In this document: positions 26,069 through 36,837 of the stretch, piece by piece
Position numbering within the stretch: the first letter of the stretch is position 1
Layout of the letters: each line of letters opens with the position of its first letter
Assembly (NCBI RefSeq): GCF_040500525.1
Contig: NZ_CP159403.1
Location: 77,001-141,000, forward strand
Direction of reading: 5' to 3'
Length of the DNA stretch: 64,000 bases
Source: Azospirillum formosense
GTDB taxonomy: Bacteria > Pseudomonadota > Alphaproteobacteria > Azospirillales > Azospirillaceae
Notes under the pieces: generated by a model
What the model was told of the DNA's origin: nothing
The model's input: only the letters and a program-made list of their open reading frames with translations
The model's database searches: none
Made by a program: the position numbers and the translations under genes

Positions 26069-26568
26069 GCGGGGAGGCGTATCGGGCACTGGCCGACGAC
26101 ATCCGGGAGGGCGTCGAGGCCGGACGCTGGGACGAAGCCGACGCGGACCTGGACACCCTGGCGGAGGAGGCCGCCCTGTGCCTCGTGCAGGACCGCGCCG
26201 CCGACCTTGCCGAGCTGGCGCGGGAGGTCGCGCGCTGCCACACGGCGCTGGCGCTGCGCGAAGACCGCGCCCCGGAGGCGATGCACCGGCTGGGGCAGCT
26301 CCGCGCCATCGCCGCGATGGTCGCCGCCGGCCGGGCAAATCGGCCCGCCCGCGGCGCGGCGGCGCTCGCCCAGACCGGAACGCCGACCGCGGCGGTATTG
26401 CGCGCCTTGGCGGACGGGGCGAAATCGGGACCGGCGCTGGTCGAGGCGACGGGCCTGTCGCACGACGCGGTGGCCCGCGCCCTGCCGGAGCTGCGCGCGG
26501 CCGGTCTGGTCCGCTCCTGGTCCGCCGGGCGCCTGGTGATGAACGAACGGACAACCGCCGCGGGGTAA
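26065..26568 (+). CDS. Winged-helix DNA-binding-like protein coupled to the nitrilase-like gene
   Basis: 167 residues. The first 95 or so are acidic and helical (REGVEAGRWDEADADLDTLA). The C-terminal part (about 105-165) looks like a MarR/ArsR-style winged helix: PTAAVLRALADG, SGPALVEATGLSHDAVARA, LPELRAAGLVRSW and a beta wing. The start overlaps the preceding stop by 4 bp. It may regulate the pair, or be a structural partner. I do not recognise the family. Confidence 0.65.
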   Translation: MSGEAYRALADDIREGVEAGRWDEADADLDTLAEEAALCLVQDRAADLAELAREVARCHTALALREDRAPEAMHRLGQLRAIAAMVAAGRANRPARGAAALAQTGTPTAAVLRALADGAKSGPALVEATGLSHDAVARALPELRAAGLVRSWSAGRLVMNERTTAAG

Positions 26569-26591
26569 GGGGGCCGCGGGGTAGGGCGCGG

Positions 26592-28667
<2,076 letters not shown>

Positions 28668-28824
28668 CGTGATCCTCTCCAACCGGTCCCGTGGCAAAGC
28701 GCACAGGAGGGAAACCGGCGGAGGCCGCCGGTCGTCTCGCCCGCCGCATTCTGGCGGTTGCCGGCGCGCCGCTCAACCCATTGATCAGGAGCCATCGATC
28801 AGGGCCGGCGGAGTGGAGGAAGGA

Positions 28825-30519
28825 TCAGGCCGTCTTCACCTCGGCGATGAAGGCGTCGACGCTGCCCTTGAGGGCCACGGCGCGGCCGGCCACCTCGCGG
28901 GCGGACTGCAGGACCTGTGCCGATCCGGCGGCCGTCGATTCGGAGGCGACGCGCAGCGTGCCGATGGTCCCGGTCACCTCCGCCGTGCCCTGGGCCGCCT
29001 GGACGGCGTTGCGGCCGATTTCGGCGGTGGCGGCACCCTGCTGCTCGACGGCGGCGGCGACGGTGGTGGCCATCTCGTTCAGGCGGTAGATGACCGTGGC
29101 GATCGTCTGGATCGCGGACACCGCGCCGCCGATCGTCTCCTGCATCGCCCCGACCTGACCGCGGATCTCGTCGGTCGCCTGCGCCGTCTGGTTGGCGAGC
29201 TGCTTGACCTCGCTCGCCACCACGGCGAAGCCCTTGCCGGCCTCGCCGGCGCGGGCGGCCTCGATGGTCGCGTTCAGCGCCAGCAGGTTGGTCTGGCTGG
29301 CGATGCCCTGGATGAGGTCGATCACCTCGTTGATGCGCTGGCCGGACTCGGTCAGGGCGCCGACCCGCTCCTGGGCCTGCTGGGCCTGCCGCGTCGCCTC
29401 GTCGGCGAAGCCGCGCGCCTCGTTCATCTGGCGCGACACCTCCTGCACGGTGGCGGTCATCTCCTCCGTCGCGGCGGCGACCGTCTGCACGTTGGCGGCG
29501 GTCTGCTCGGCGGCCGCGCCGACGACGGTCATGCGCTCCGACGCCTGCTCCGCCCCGGCGGACAGGGAGTTGGCGGTGGCCTCCAGCGCGGCGGCGGCGT
29601 CCTTCATGACGTGCAGGGCCTCGCCGACCTCGCGGTCGAAGCGCAGGATCGTCGCGCCGACGGCCTCGGCGCGGTCCAGCTTGTGCCGGGCCTCCGCCTC
29701 CTGCTCCGCCTGGATGCGCTGGCGGTCGAGCGCGTTGTCCTTGAAGACGGCGAGCGCCCGCGCGATGTCGCCGACCTCGTCGCGGCGGTCGGCGCCGCTG
29801 ATGATCACCGTCAGGTCGCCGCCGGACAGACGGCGCAGGCAGGACACCGCCTCGACGATGGGACCGACGATGCCGCGCGCCGACAGCCAGCGCCCGATCA
29901 GCCCGCTGGCGAGGATGCCGAGCAGGGCGACGGCGGCGATCAGCCAGGTGGTGCGGTCGGCCAGCGCTTCCGCCTCCTCGGAGATCCGCGCCGTCTTGGC
30001 GACGGTGAGGCCGTTGTAGTCCTGGACGGCGCGGATCAGCGCCTCCACCTGCTCCTGGCTGCCGGAGACGTTGTTCAGCACCTCGCGCCGGGCGTAGGTG
30101 ATGCCGAGGTCGGCGTGCTTCTTGGCCGCCTCCACCGTGGCGTCCAGGCTGTGGACATAGGCGGCGTACTGGGTCTCGATGCCGTCCAGAAGCGGACGCT
30201 GCTGCGCGTCGGCGGCGACGCGGGCGTGCTCCAGATGGGCGCGGATCTCGGCCTTGCGGTCGGCGACGACCGCCTCGATGGTGGCGACGCTGGCCGGGTT
30301 GGCGCCCATCTGGTACTCGGCGCGGCTCAGCTCGACCAGATAGCGGTTCAGCCGGGCGCCCTGAGTCGTCTCGCGCCCCGCCTCCTCGACCCGGTTCAGC
30401 TCCCCGCCGAGCGTGGCGAGGCCGTAGCCGCTGACCAGGGCGGTGAACACCGAAACGGTGCCCAGCACCACGACGATGCCGAGAATCTTCCCGGCGATGC
30501 GCACATTCTTCAGCTGCAT
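28825..30519 (-). CDS. Methyl-accepting chemotaxis protein
   Basis: 564 residues. One TM helix at about 10-32, a helical-bundle periplasmic sensor (about 35-185), a second TM near 190-210 and a HAMP domain (about 211-265) containing [19 protein letters not shown]. The cytoplasmic signalling domain shows [19 protein letters not shown] and [19 protein letters not shown] at the hairpin tip. The receptor senses ligands and controls CheA. No chemotaxis genes are adjacent, so it is an orphan receptor; the ligand is unknown. The ribosome site is weak. Confidence 0.95.
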   Translation of the reverse strand: MQLKNVRIAGKILGIVVVLGTVSVFTALVSGYGLATLGGELNRVEEAGRETTQGARLNRYLVELSRAEYQMGANPASVATIEAVVADRKAEIRAHLEHARVAADAQQRPLLDGIETQYAAYVHSLDATVEAAKKHADLGITYARREVLNNVSGSQEQVEALIRAVQDYNGLTVAKTARISEEAEALADRTTWLIAAVALLGILASGLIGRWLSARGIVGPIVEAVSCLRRLSGGDLTVIISGADRRDEVGDIARALAVFKDNALDRQRIQAEQEAEARHKLDRAEAVGATILRFDREVGEALHVMKDAAAALEATANSLSAGAEQASERMTVVGAAAEQTAANVQTVAAATEEMTATVQEVSRQMNEARGFADEATRQAQQAQERVGALTESGQRINEVIDLIQGIASQTNLLALNATIEAARAGEAGKGFAVVASEVKQLANQTAQATDEIRGQVGAMQETIGGAVSAIQTIATVIYRLNEMATTVAAAVEQQGAATAEIGRNAVQAAQGTAEVTGTIGTLRVASESTAAGSAQVLQSAREVAGRAVALKGSVDAFIAEVKTA

Positions 30520-30564
30520 GTTGGCTTCAACTGCATGTCGGCCTCGATCGCGCCCTCTTGAGGG

Positions 30565-31548
30565 TCAGCGCGCTAAATCGATGCGGTGGATGGGTAAGCC
30601 GGCGGTGCCGGCGTCGGAGTTTGCGGCGCGGACGGCCCAGGCGGCGATCGCCAGATCCTGGATGCCCATGCCGGTGGAATCGAAGACGGTGATCTCGTCC
30701 GCGGCGGCGCGGCGGGGCGCCTTGCCCTCCAGCACGTCGCACAGCGTGCCGCGGATGGACTCGCGGGTCAGGCCGAGCGCCAGCGCGTGCTGGCATTCGC
30801 CGAGCGCGGAGGCCTGCGCCCAGTCGTCCACCCAGACGGACGCGCCGAGCAGGATCGCCGGGTCCAGCTCCTGCTTGCCGGCGGTGTCGGCGCCCATGGC
30901 GCAGACGTGCGTGCCGGGGCGGACCCAGCCCGCCCGGACCACCGGCTCGCGCGCCGTGGTCAGGGTGATCAGCACGTCGGCGCTGCGCGCCGCGGTTTCG
31001 GCGTCCACGACCTCGACGGGCAGCGGCCCGGCGAAGGAGGCCGCCAGCTCCTCGGCGCGCGCGCGGTCGCGGTTGGCCACCAGGACGCGGTCGAAACGGC
31101 GCACGAGCAGCGCCGCCTCCAGATGGTGCGCCGCCTGACCGCCGGTGCCGATCAGGGCGAGCACCCGCGAGTCGGGGCGGGCCAGCTCGCGGATGCCGAT
31201 GGCGCAGGCGGCGGCGGTGCGCAGCCCGGTCAGGTGGTTGGAGCTGACCAGCGCCGTCGGGCAGCCGGTCTCCGGGTCGGTCAGCACGGTGGTGGACTGG
31301 TGGTTGGTCAGGCCGCGGGCGCGGTTGCCCGTCCAGTAGCCGCCGATCTTCAGCCCGAGCAGCCCGATGGCGAGGTCGCCGCCGGCCTTGATGCCGTAGA
31401 CGTCCGGCCCCGGCAGCAGCCGCTCGCGGACCACCGGGAAGTTGCGCGCCTGTCCGCGCGAGACCTCGCGGAAGGCCATCTCCATGGCGTCGATGGCGTC
31501 GGCGGGGGACACCAGGCGGCGGGCGGCGTTCTCGTCGATGACGATCAT
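30565..31548 (-). CDS. Ornithine cyclodeaminase / mu-crystallin family protein
   Basis: 327 residues. Family motifs include KAGGDLAIGLLGLKIGGYW, a Rossmann site LIGTGGQAAHHLEA at about residue 130 and the segment beginning GTHVCAMGADTAGKQELD. Members include ornithine cyclodeaminase, ketimine reductases and opine or alanine dehydrogenases, all NAD(P)-dependent enzymes acting on imino or amino acids. The start overlaps the stop of the upstream hydrolase gene (ATGA). It closes an operon with a NitT/TauT ABC transporter, so a transported nitrogen compound is its likely substrate source. Confidence 0.88.
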   Translation of the reverse strand: MIVIDENAARRLVSPADAIDAMEMAFREVSRGQARNFPVVRERLLPGPDVYGIKAGGDLAIGLLGLKIGGYWTGNRARGLTNHQSTTVLTDPETGCPTALVSSNHLTGLRTAAACAIGIRELARPDSRVLALIGTGGQAAHHLEAALLVRRFDRVLVANRDRARAEELAASFAGPLPVEVVDAETAARSADVLITLTTAREPVVRAGWVRPGTHVCAMGADTAGKQELDPAILLGASVWVDDWAQASALGECQHALALGLTRESIRGTLCDVLEGKAPRRAAADEITVFDSTGMGIQDLAIAAWAVRAANSDAGTAGLPIHRIDLAR

Positions 31549-32393
31549 TCTTTTGCTCCTGCGGCGTCGAGCACCAGCCGCGACAGCGCGTCGTCCGGCC
31601 TCTCCATCCGCGCCATGATCGAGAAGTGATCCTCCCCGGCCAGCGTGTGGTAGGCGACGCGCCCCCCACGACCCCGGCACAGGGTGGCGAAATCGCGCGA
31701 CTGGGCGATCCAGGCCGGCGTTTCCGCCGAGCCGACGACGACCGTCAGGGCCGTTGCGGTGGCGGGCGGGTGGCGCATCGGGCTGACCCCGTCGACCATC
31801 TCCGGGCGCAGCCCGATGGTCTCGTTGACGGTGATGTCGAGCACCGGCGCCAGTTCGTAGATGCCGCTGATCAGGGTGGCGGCCTTGATGGCGCCGTCCT
31901 CCAGCCGGTCCGCCCCGGCGTCGTCGGCCAGAGCCATGGCGATCAGATGCGCCCCGGCGGAATGGCCCGACACGGTGAGGCGGTCGGGATCGCCGCCCAG
32001 CGCGGCGGCGTTGCGGTGGATCCAGCGCAGCCCCTCGCGGGTGCGCCGCGCGATCTCCGGCAGGGTGGCCGCCGGGCACAGGTCGTAGTTCATGACCACG
32101 GTCGTGACGCCGCTCGGCACCAGCGCGTCGGCGACGTAGCTGTAGTCGGCCTTGTCCCGTCCGCGCCAGTAGCCGCCGTGCAGGAAGACGTGCAGCGGGG
32201 CGCCGCGGGCTTCCGCCGGGAACACGTCGAGCGTCGACAGCGGGCTGTCGCCGTAGGCGATGTCGTAGCGCGCGGCGCGGCGCTCGCGGGTGGCGCGGCT
32301 CAGCGCGGCGGCGCGCTCGGCGTGGCGCGCGAAGTCGGGGACGGAATGGCGGGGGTTGTACTGCCACTCGTGATCGTCAGGGGTGACCGACAC
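31545..32393 (-). CDS. Alpha/beta hydrolase, formamidase-like (HGGYW type)
   Basis: 282 residues. It has the oxyanion-hole motif FLHGGYWRG, nucleophile elbow VSGHSAGAHL and a C-terminal acid and His in GEDHFSI. HGGYW hydrolases include arylformamidase (KynB-like) and other small-ester or amide hydrolases; kynurenine enzymes are not nearby. GTG at 32393 is chosen because AGGAGG lies seven bases upstream; the longer frame (to 32456) has no site. Stop overlaps the next start. In context it may cleave a transported amide or ester. Confidence 0.85.
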   Translation of the reverse strand: MSVTPDDHEWQYNPRHSVPDFARHAERAAALSRATRERRAARYDIAYGDSPLSTLDVFPAEARGAPLHVFLHGGYWRGRDKADYSYVADALVPSGVTTVVMNYDLCPAATLPEIARRTREGLRWIHRNAAALGGDPDRLTVSGHSAGAHLIAMALADDAGADRLEDGAIKAATLISGIYELAPVLDITVNETIGLRPEMVDGVSPMRHPPATATALTVVVGSAETPAWIAQSRDFATLCRGRGGRVAYHTLAGEDHFSIMARMERPDDALSRLVLDAAGAKE

Positions 32394-32428
32394 GATGGGA
32401 CCTCCTGGGTACCGGAGAAAGGGGGGTC

Positions 32429-33199
32429 TCAGACCAGGTCCATGAGCTGGTTCCACAGCTGGTGCCGCTTGGCGACGTATTCCGGCGTGTCGCGCAGCGC
32501 CTCGCCCAGGCTGGCGCGCGGGCGCGGAATGTCGATGGGCACGATCTCGCGGATGCGGCCGGGGCGGGGCGACATGACCACCACCCGGTCGGCGAGGCAG
32601 ACGGCCTCGTCCACGCTGTGGGTGACGAAGAGGATCGTCTTGCCCATGCGCTCGGTCAGGCCGAGCATCTCGTTCTGCAAAATTTCGCGGGTCAGCGCGT
32701 CGAGCGCGCCGAACGGCTCGTCGAGCAGCATGATCTCCGGCTCGATCGCCAGGGCGCGGGCGATGCCGACGCGCTGCTGCATGCCGCCGGACAGCTGGTG
32801 CGGGAAGCGGTCGCCGAAGCCCTTCAGCCCGACGGTGGCGAGCACGCGCTCGGTCGTCTCGCCGTGGCGGGCGGCGGGGATGCCCTTGGCCTCCAGCGCG
32901 AAGCCGATGTTCTGGGCGGCGGTCAGCCAGGGCAGCAGGCCGTACTGCTGGAAGACGAAGCCGCGGTCGTGGCCGGGGCCGGTGACCGGCTTTCCGTCAA
33001 TGCGGATCTCGCCGCTGGTCGCCGTCTCCAGCCCCTGGATGATGCGCAGCAGCGTGGTCTTGCCGCAGCCGCTGGGCCCGACGAAGGCGATGAACTCACC
33101 CTCCTCCACGTCCAGGTCAACGCCGTCGAGCGCCGTCATCGACGGCCCTCCGGACACCGGGAAACGCTTGGTCAGGTTGCGGACGGACAGCTTGGGCAT
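32429..33199 (-). CDS. NitT/TauT-type ABC transporter ATPase (SsuB/TauB-like)
   Basis: 256 residues with Walker A GPSGCGKTTL, Q-loop FQQYGLLPWLTA, signature LSGGMQQRVGIARAL and Walker B EIMLLDEPFGALDAL. These are the features of nitrate/sulfonate/taurine-type importers. It lies 35 bp before the hydrolase gene and 90 bp after the binding-protein gene. Confidence 0.92.
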   Translation of the reverse strand: MPKLSVRNLTKRFPVSGGPSMTALDGVDLDVEEGEFIAFVGPSGCGKTTLLRIIQGLETATSGEIRIDGKPVTGPGHDRGFVFQQYGLLPWLTAAQNIGFALEAKGIPAARHGETTERVLATVGLKGFGDRFPHQLSGGMQQRVGIARALAIEPEIMLLDEPFGALDALTREILQNEMLGLTERMGKTILFVTHSVDEAVCLADRVVVMSPRPGRIREIVPIDIPRPRASLGEALRDTPEYVAKRHQLWNQLMDLV

Positions 33200-33289
33200 G
33201 GGACGGCACCGGGTCTTGAAGCGGGACGGCGGGCGGAATGGGGCAAAGCGGGGGAGGGGGCCGGCAGTGCGACGCCGGCCCCGACGGGA

Positions 33290-34294
33290 TTACGGCTGCT
33301 TGTAGGTGCCGATCTCCGCCAGCACTTCCTGGACGATGCTGGTGTCGAGCACCTTCTCGGCCGGGTGGACGGCCTTCTGCAGGCCGCCTTCGACGTTCAG
33401 CTCCTGCATGTACTTGGCCTGTTCGGCGGTGACGGTGCCGTTCGGGTTCCAGATGCCGCCGATCTTGTAGAACTCGTAGAACTCGGCGAGCTGCTCGTCG
33501 TTGTAGTCGAAGTGCTTCTTCGCGACGTCCAGCGCGCCCTTCTCGTTGTCGAAGATCCAGCGGGTCGCCTCCAGCTCCGCCTTGACGAAGCGCTTCAGCA
33601 CGTCGCGCTTCTTGGTGATGGTCGCGTCGTTGACGTCCCAGGGGGTCATCACGTAGTTGGGCAGCTTCTTGGAGACGACGAACAGCACCTTGGCGTTCTT
33701 GTCGTGCGCGGCCTTCGGGTCGTAGTTGGAGACGGTCGCGTCGATGGTGCCGGTCAGGATGCCGTTGATGCGGGCCGAGGAGCCCTTCAGCGAGACCCAC
33801 TGGACCGACTTGATCTGGTCCTCGCTCATGCCGGCCTGACGCATCAGGGCGGTGATGACGACGTGCGGCAGCGAGCCGGGGGAGGAGATGCCGACCTTCT
33901 TGCCCGGCAGGTCGGTGACGTCCTTCACGCCCGACGCGGCGTTGGCGTAGAAGGCGTAGTGCAGGCCGGTGTGGACGCCGCCGATGGTCTTCAGCGTGCC
34001 GCCCTTGTCGGCCGCGGCCAGCGTCTCCGACATGCCGGCCTGGCTGACGTCCAGCTCCCCGGCGATCAGCGAGCGCACGGGGATGGAGCTGTCGGCGATG
34101 TGCACCAGCTCCACCGTCAGGCCGTTCTTCTCGTAGAAGCCCTGGTCCTGCGCGACGAACTCGACGAGGTTCAGGAACATCTTGGCCGGCATGCCGATCT
34201 TCAGAGCGTCGGCGGCGAGCGCGGCGGTGCTCATCGCCACGGAGAAGGCACCCGCCAGCAGGGCAGCCTTCAGCGAACGGGACATCATGCTCAT
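33290..34294 (-). CDS. NitT/TauT-type ABC transporter substrate-binding protein (NMT1/THI5-like)
   Basis: 334 residues with a Sec signal (LKAALLAGAFSVAMSTAALA, then ADALKIGM). The domain is the NMT1/THI5-like periplasmic fold: FVAQDQGFYEKNGLTVELV, IAGELDVSQAGMSE. Such proteins bind nitrate, sulfonates, thiamine precursors, phthalates or similar; the ligand cannot be deduced. It lies between permease and ATPase genes on the same strand. Confidence 0.9.
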   Translation of the reverse strand: MSMMSRSLKAALLAGAFSVAMSTAALAADALKIGMPAKMFLNLVEFVAQDQGFYEKNGLTVELVHIADSSIPVRSLIAGELDVSQAGMSETLAAADKGGTLKTIGGVHTGLHYAFYANAASGVKDVTDLPGKKVGISSPGSLPHVVITALMRQAGMSEDQIKSVQWVSLKGSSARINGILTGTIDATVSNYDPKAAHDKNAKVLFVVSKKLPNYVMTPWDVNDATITKKRDVLKRFVKAELEATRWIFDNEKGALDVAKKHFDYNDEQLAEFYEFYKIGGIWNPNGTVTAEQAKYMQELNVEGGLQKAVHPAEKVLDTSIVQEVLAEIGTYKQP

Positions 34295-34349
34295 GATCCC
34301 TCTTCCTTCCTCAATCCGGTGTGGTGTGGGTGCGCGGGAGGCGGGCCGG

Positions 34350-35168
34350 TCAGCGGCGGCGCCAGCGGCCGAAGCGCTCTTCGACCTTTTGAACGAGAAC
34401 CGTCAGCGCGTTGGCGAGCAGGGCCACCACCAGGACCGGGGCGAAGGCCTTGGCCGTCTCGAACGCGTTGGTGTAGTTGATGATCAGGCCGCCGAGGCCG
34501 GAGATGGAGGTCAGGAACTCCGCCACGATCATCGCGATGATGCCGCGGCCGAGCGCGATGCGCAGGCCGCTCGCCACGTAGGGCAGGGCGTAGGGGGCGA
34601 TGATCTGGCGGTAGACCATGAACCGCGAGGCCATGAAGGCCTTGCCGATGTCCAGATAGTGCCGGTCCACGTTCTTCACGCCGGTGACCGTGTTGATGAT
34701 CACCGGGAAGACCGCGAACAGGATGATGATCGTGATCTTGGCGAGGAAGCCGATGCCCACCCACAGCATCAGGATGGGGATCAGCGCCACCAGCGGCATC
34801 GCGTAGAGCGCGTTGATGTAGGGATCGAGGATCACCTCCACCGTGCGGTTCGTGCCCATCGCGAAGCCGACCACGATGCCGATGGCCGAGGCGATGACGA
34901 AGCCCAGGACGAAGGTCGACATGCTGTCCAGCGTCGCCGACAGCAGTTCGCCGTTCAGCAGCAGCTCCCAGGTCGCCACGGCGATGTCGCTGGGCACGGC
35001 GACCAGTAGCTTGTTCGCGTCGCGCGCCGCGAATTCCCAGACGGCGAGCAGCAGGACCAGCGTGCCGAGTTGAAGCAGCCGTTCGCGGCGCCTCTGCCGG
35101 TTGGGGTCGGACGCCGCAGGCTCCTCGGCGCTTTTTGAAACGGCGCTCGCTTGTGCACTCCGCTGCAC
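34350..35168 (-). CDS. NitT/TauT-type ABC transporter permease (SsuC/TauC-like)
   Basis: 272 residues, about six membrane helices, BPD_transp_1 coupling loop in the region GKAFMASRFMVYRQIIAPYA and a periplasmic extension. Start is a GTG at 35168 with AGGAGG five bases upstream. It is the first gene of the operon permease, binding protein, ATPase, hydrolase, cyclodeaminase, and faces the divergent GntR gene across 144 bp. Confidence 0.9.
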   Translation of the reverse strand: MQRSAQASAVSKSAEEPAASDPNRQRRRERLLQLGTLVLLLAVWEFAARDANKLLVAVPSDIAVATWELLLNGELLSATLDSMSTFVLGFVIASAIGIVVGFAMGTNRTVEVILDPYINALYAMPLVALIPILMLWVGIGFLAKITIIILFAVFPVIINTVTGVKNVDRHYLDIGKAFMASRFMVYRQIIAPYALPYVASGLRIALGRGIIAMIVAEFLTSISGLGGLIINYTNAFETAKAFAPVLVVALLANALTVLVQKVEERFGRWRRR

Positions 35169-35239
35169 GCCTGCCTCCTGTGTGCGAGGTGATGGTATGG
35201 TGTGGTGGGTGTGGCGTTCGCCTCACTGGGCCGCCGTTG

Positions 35240-35247
35240 ATACGTAT
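35240..35247. promoter_or_regulatory. Possible GntR operator in the divergent region
   Basis: ATACGTAT is a short palindrome of the kind bound by FCD-type GntR regulators, placed midway between the permease and GntR genes (the GntR start is at 35313). An additional short palindrome, TGTCTGACA, lies near 35290. Both are short and could be coincidental. Confidence 0.35.
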
Positions 35248-35312
35248 GCTAATCGAAGGTGGTAGTGTGGCGCAAGCAGATCGTCATACTGTCTGACAAG
35301 AAGAGAAACTTT

Positions 35313-35987
35313 ATGTCAAATTTGCCGATAAATATTGTCCGCGTCGCCGCTCCCCTGCGCCAGCAGGTGATCGACCTGTTGCGCGCGGCCATCGCCGACG
35401 GGCGCTATTCCCCCGGCGACCGGCTGGTCGAGCGGGAGCTGTGCGAGACGTTGCAGGTCAGCCGTCCGATCCTGCGGGAGGCCCTGCGCCAGCTGGAGGC
35501 GGAGGGGCTGGTCCACAACGTGCCCCAGCGCGGGCTGGAGGTAGTGACCCTGACGGCGGAGGATGTCCGGCAGATCTATCAGGTGCGTGGGGCGCTGGAG
35601 AGCCTGGCGGCGGCGGAGTTCATCGCCCACGCCAGCCCGGAACTGTGGGCGATCCTCGCCGACGCCATGGCGGCCTTCGAGGCGGCGGCGGCCGAGGGCG
35701 TGCCGTCGCGCATCCGCACGGCGAAGACGATGTTTTACGACACGCTGATCGCCGGCTGCGGCAACCCGACGATGGCGCAGATCCTCAAGGCGCTGCACAA
35801 CCGCATCCAGCTGCTGCGCGGGGTGTCGCTGGCCGAGCCGGGGAGGCTGCCCAACACGATCCGCGAAATCCGCGAGATCTTCGAGGCGATGACCGCCCGC
35901 GACACCGTCCGCACGCGCCAGCTCTACGACGAGCACATCGCCAGCGCCGCCCGCGTGACCATGCAGGCTTTAACCGCTGGACGCTGA
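35313..35987 (+). CDS. GntR family regulator, FCD type
   Basis: 224 residues: winged helix (about 12-75, with ELCETLQVSRPILREALRQL) and an FCD ligand-binding domain (about 85-215) with FYDTLIAGCGNP and YDEHI. The ATG at 35313 places MSNLPINIVRV at the start; upstream frame lacks a good ribosome site and codes for unlikely residues. Divergent from the NitT/TauT operon, which it probably represses or activates. Confidence 0.9.
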   Translation: MSNLPINIVRVAAPLRQQVIDLLRAAIADGRYSPGDRLVERELCETLQVSRPILREALRQLEAEGLVHNVPQRGLEVVTLTAEDVRQIYQVRGALESLAAAEFIAHASPELWAILADAMAAFEAAAAEGVPSRIRTAKTMFYDTLIAGCGNPTMAQILKALHNRIQLLRGVSLAEPGRLPNTIREIREIFEAMTARDTVRTRQLYDEHIASAARVTMQALTAGR

Positions 35988-36022
35988 TCGGGCGGGCGGC
36001 GAGGGCGGGTAAGCGAGGGCGG

Positions 36023-36199
36023 TCAGGCTCCGCCGATGCCCTCGGTGAAGGTCTCGCCGGTCCTGGGGTCGATGTCCTCGCCGGTTCCCGGCGTGCCGGG
36101 CGCGGCCTCGTCCCGGTCGCTCATTGGCTTCTGGCTGTCGGGATCATAGCTGCGCGGAGGATGGACGCCGGTGTCGTCCGGCTTCTTCGGGTCGTTCAT
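36023..36199 (-). CDS. Small hydrophilic protein of unknown function (58 aa)
   Basis: 58 residues, very rich in Pro, Asp and Gly (MNDPKKPDDTGVHPPRSYD at the start, GEDIDPRTGETFTEGIGG near the end). No membrane segment, probably disordered. The start at 36199 has GAGGTG upstream. Function unknown; the protein is short enough that it could be a chance frame, but the codon use is good. Confidence 0.55.
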   Translation of the reverse strand: MNDPKKPDDTGVHPPRSYDPDSQKPMSDRDEAAPGTPGTGEDIDPRTGETFTEGIGGA

Positions 36200-36337
36200 G
36201 CGCCACCTCTGGGAATGGGATTGCAACCTTCCCGTCAACAAGGGCGGCGGAGCATCCTCACGCGTTCCGGTGCGGGCGGCGTTGCTTTACCATGCGTCCG
36301 CGCATTCCGGCACGGCGCCGACAGGGAGGAACACGCC

Positions 36338-36817
36338 ATGACGACCGCCAAGAACACGATCTGCCTCTGGTACGACACGGACGCGGAGGCCGCGGCCCGC
36401 TTCTACGCCACGGTCTTTCCCGACAGCGCGGTGCGGGCCGTTCACCGCGCGCCCGGCGATTACCCGTCCGGCAAGGCGGGCGACGTGCTGACCGTCGAAT
36501 TCACGGTCGCCGGCATCCCCTGCCTCGGCCTCAACGGCGGGCCGACGTTCACGCACAACGAAGCCTTCTCGTTCCAGATCGCCACCGACGATCAGGAGGA
36601 GACCGACCGCTACTGGAACGCCATCGTCGGCAACGGCGGGCAGGAAAGCGCCTGCGGCTGGTGCAAGGACCGCTGGGGCGTCTCCTGGCAGATCACGCCG
36701 CGCGTGCTGACCGAGGCGCTGGCGGCCGGCGGCGACGAAGCCCGGCGCGCCTTCGCGGCGATGATGGGCATGACCAAGATCGACGTCGCCGCCATCGAGG
36801 CCGCAAGGCGCGGCTGA
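36338..36817 (+). CDS. VOC superfamily protein (PhnB / 3-demethylubiquinone methyltransferase-like fold)
   Basis: 159 residues. It matches the PF06983-type VOC pattern: TICLWYDTDAEAAARFYAT, FTVAGIPCLGLNGGP, and CGWCKDRWGVSWQITP. These small proteins share the glyoxalase/dioxygenase fold; most are of unknown activity despite the methyltransferase label. AGGGAGGA precedes the ATG. Stand-alone gene, converging on the MFS gene with 20 bp between stops. Confidence 0.88.
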   Translation: MTTAKNTICLWYDTDAEAAARFYATVFPDSAVRAVHRAPGDYPSGKAGDVLTVEFTVAGIPCLGLNGGPTFTHNEAFSFQIATDDQEETDRYWNAIVGNGGQESACGWCKDRWGVSWQITPRVLTEALAAGGDEARRAFAAMMGMTKIDVAAIEAARRG

Positions 36818-36837
36818 CAATCCCCGGAGGGCCGGGC

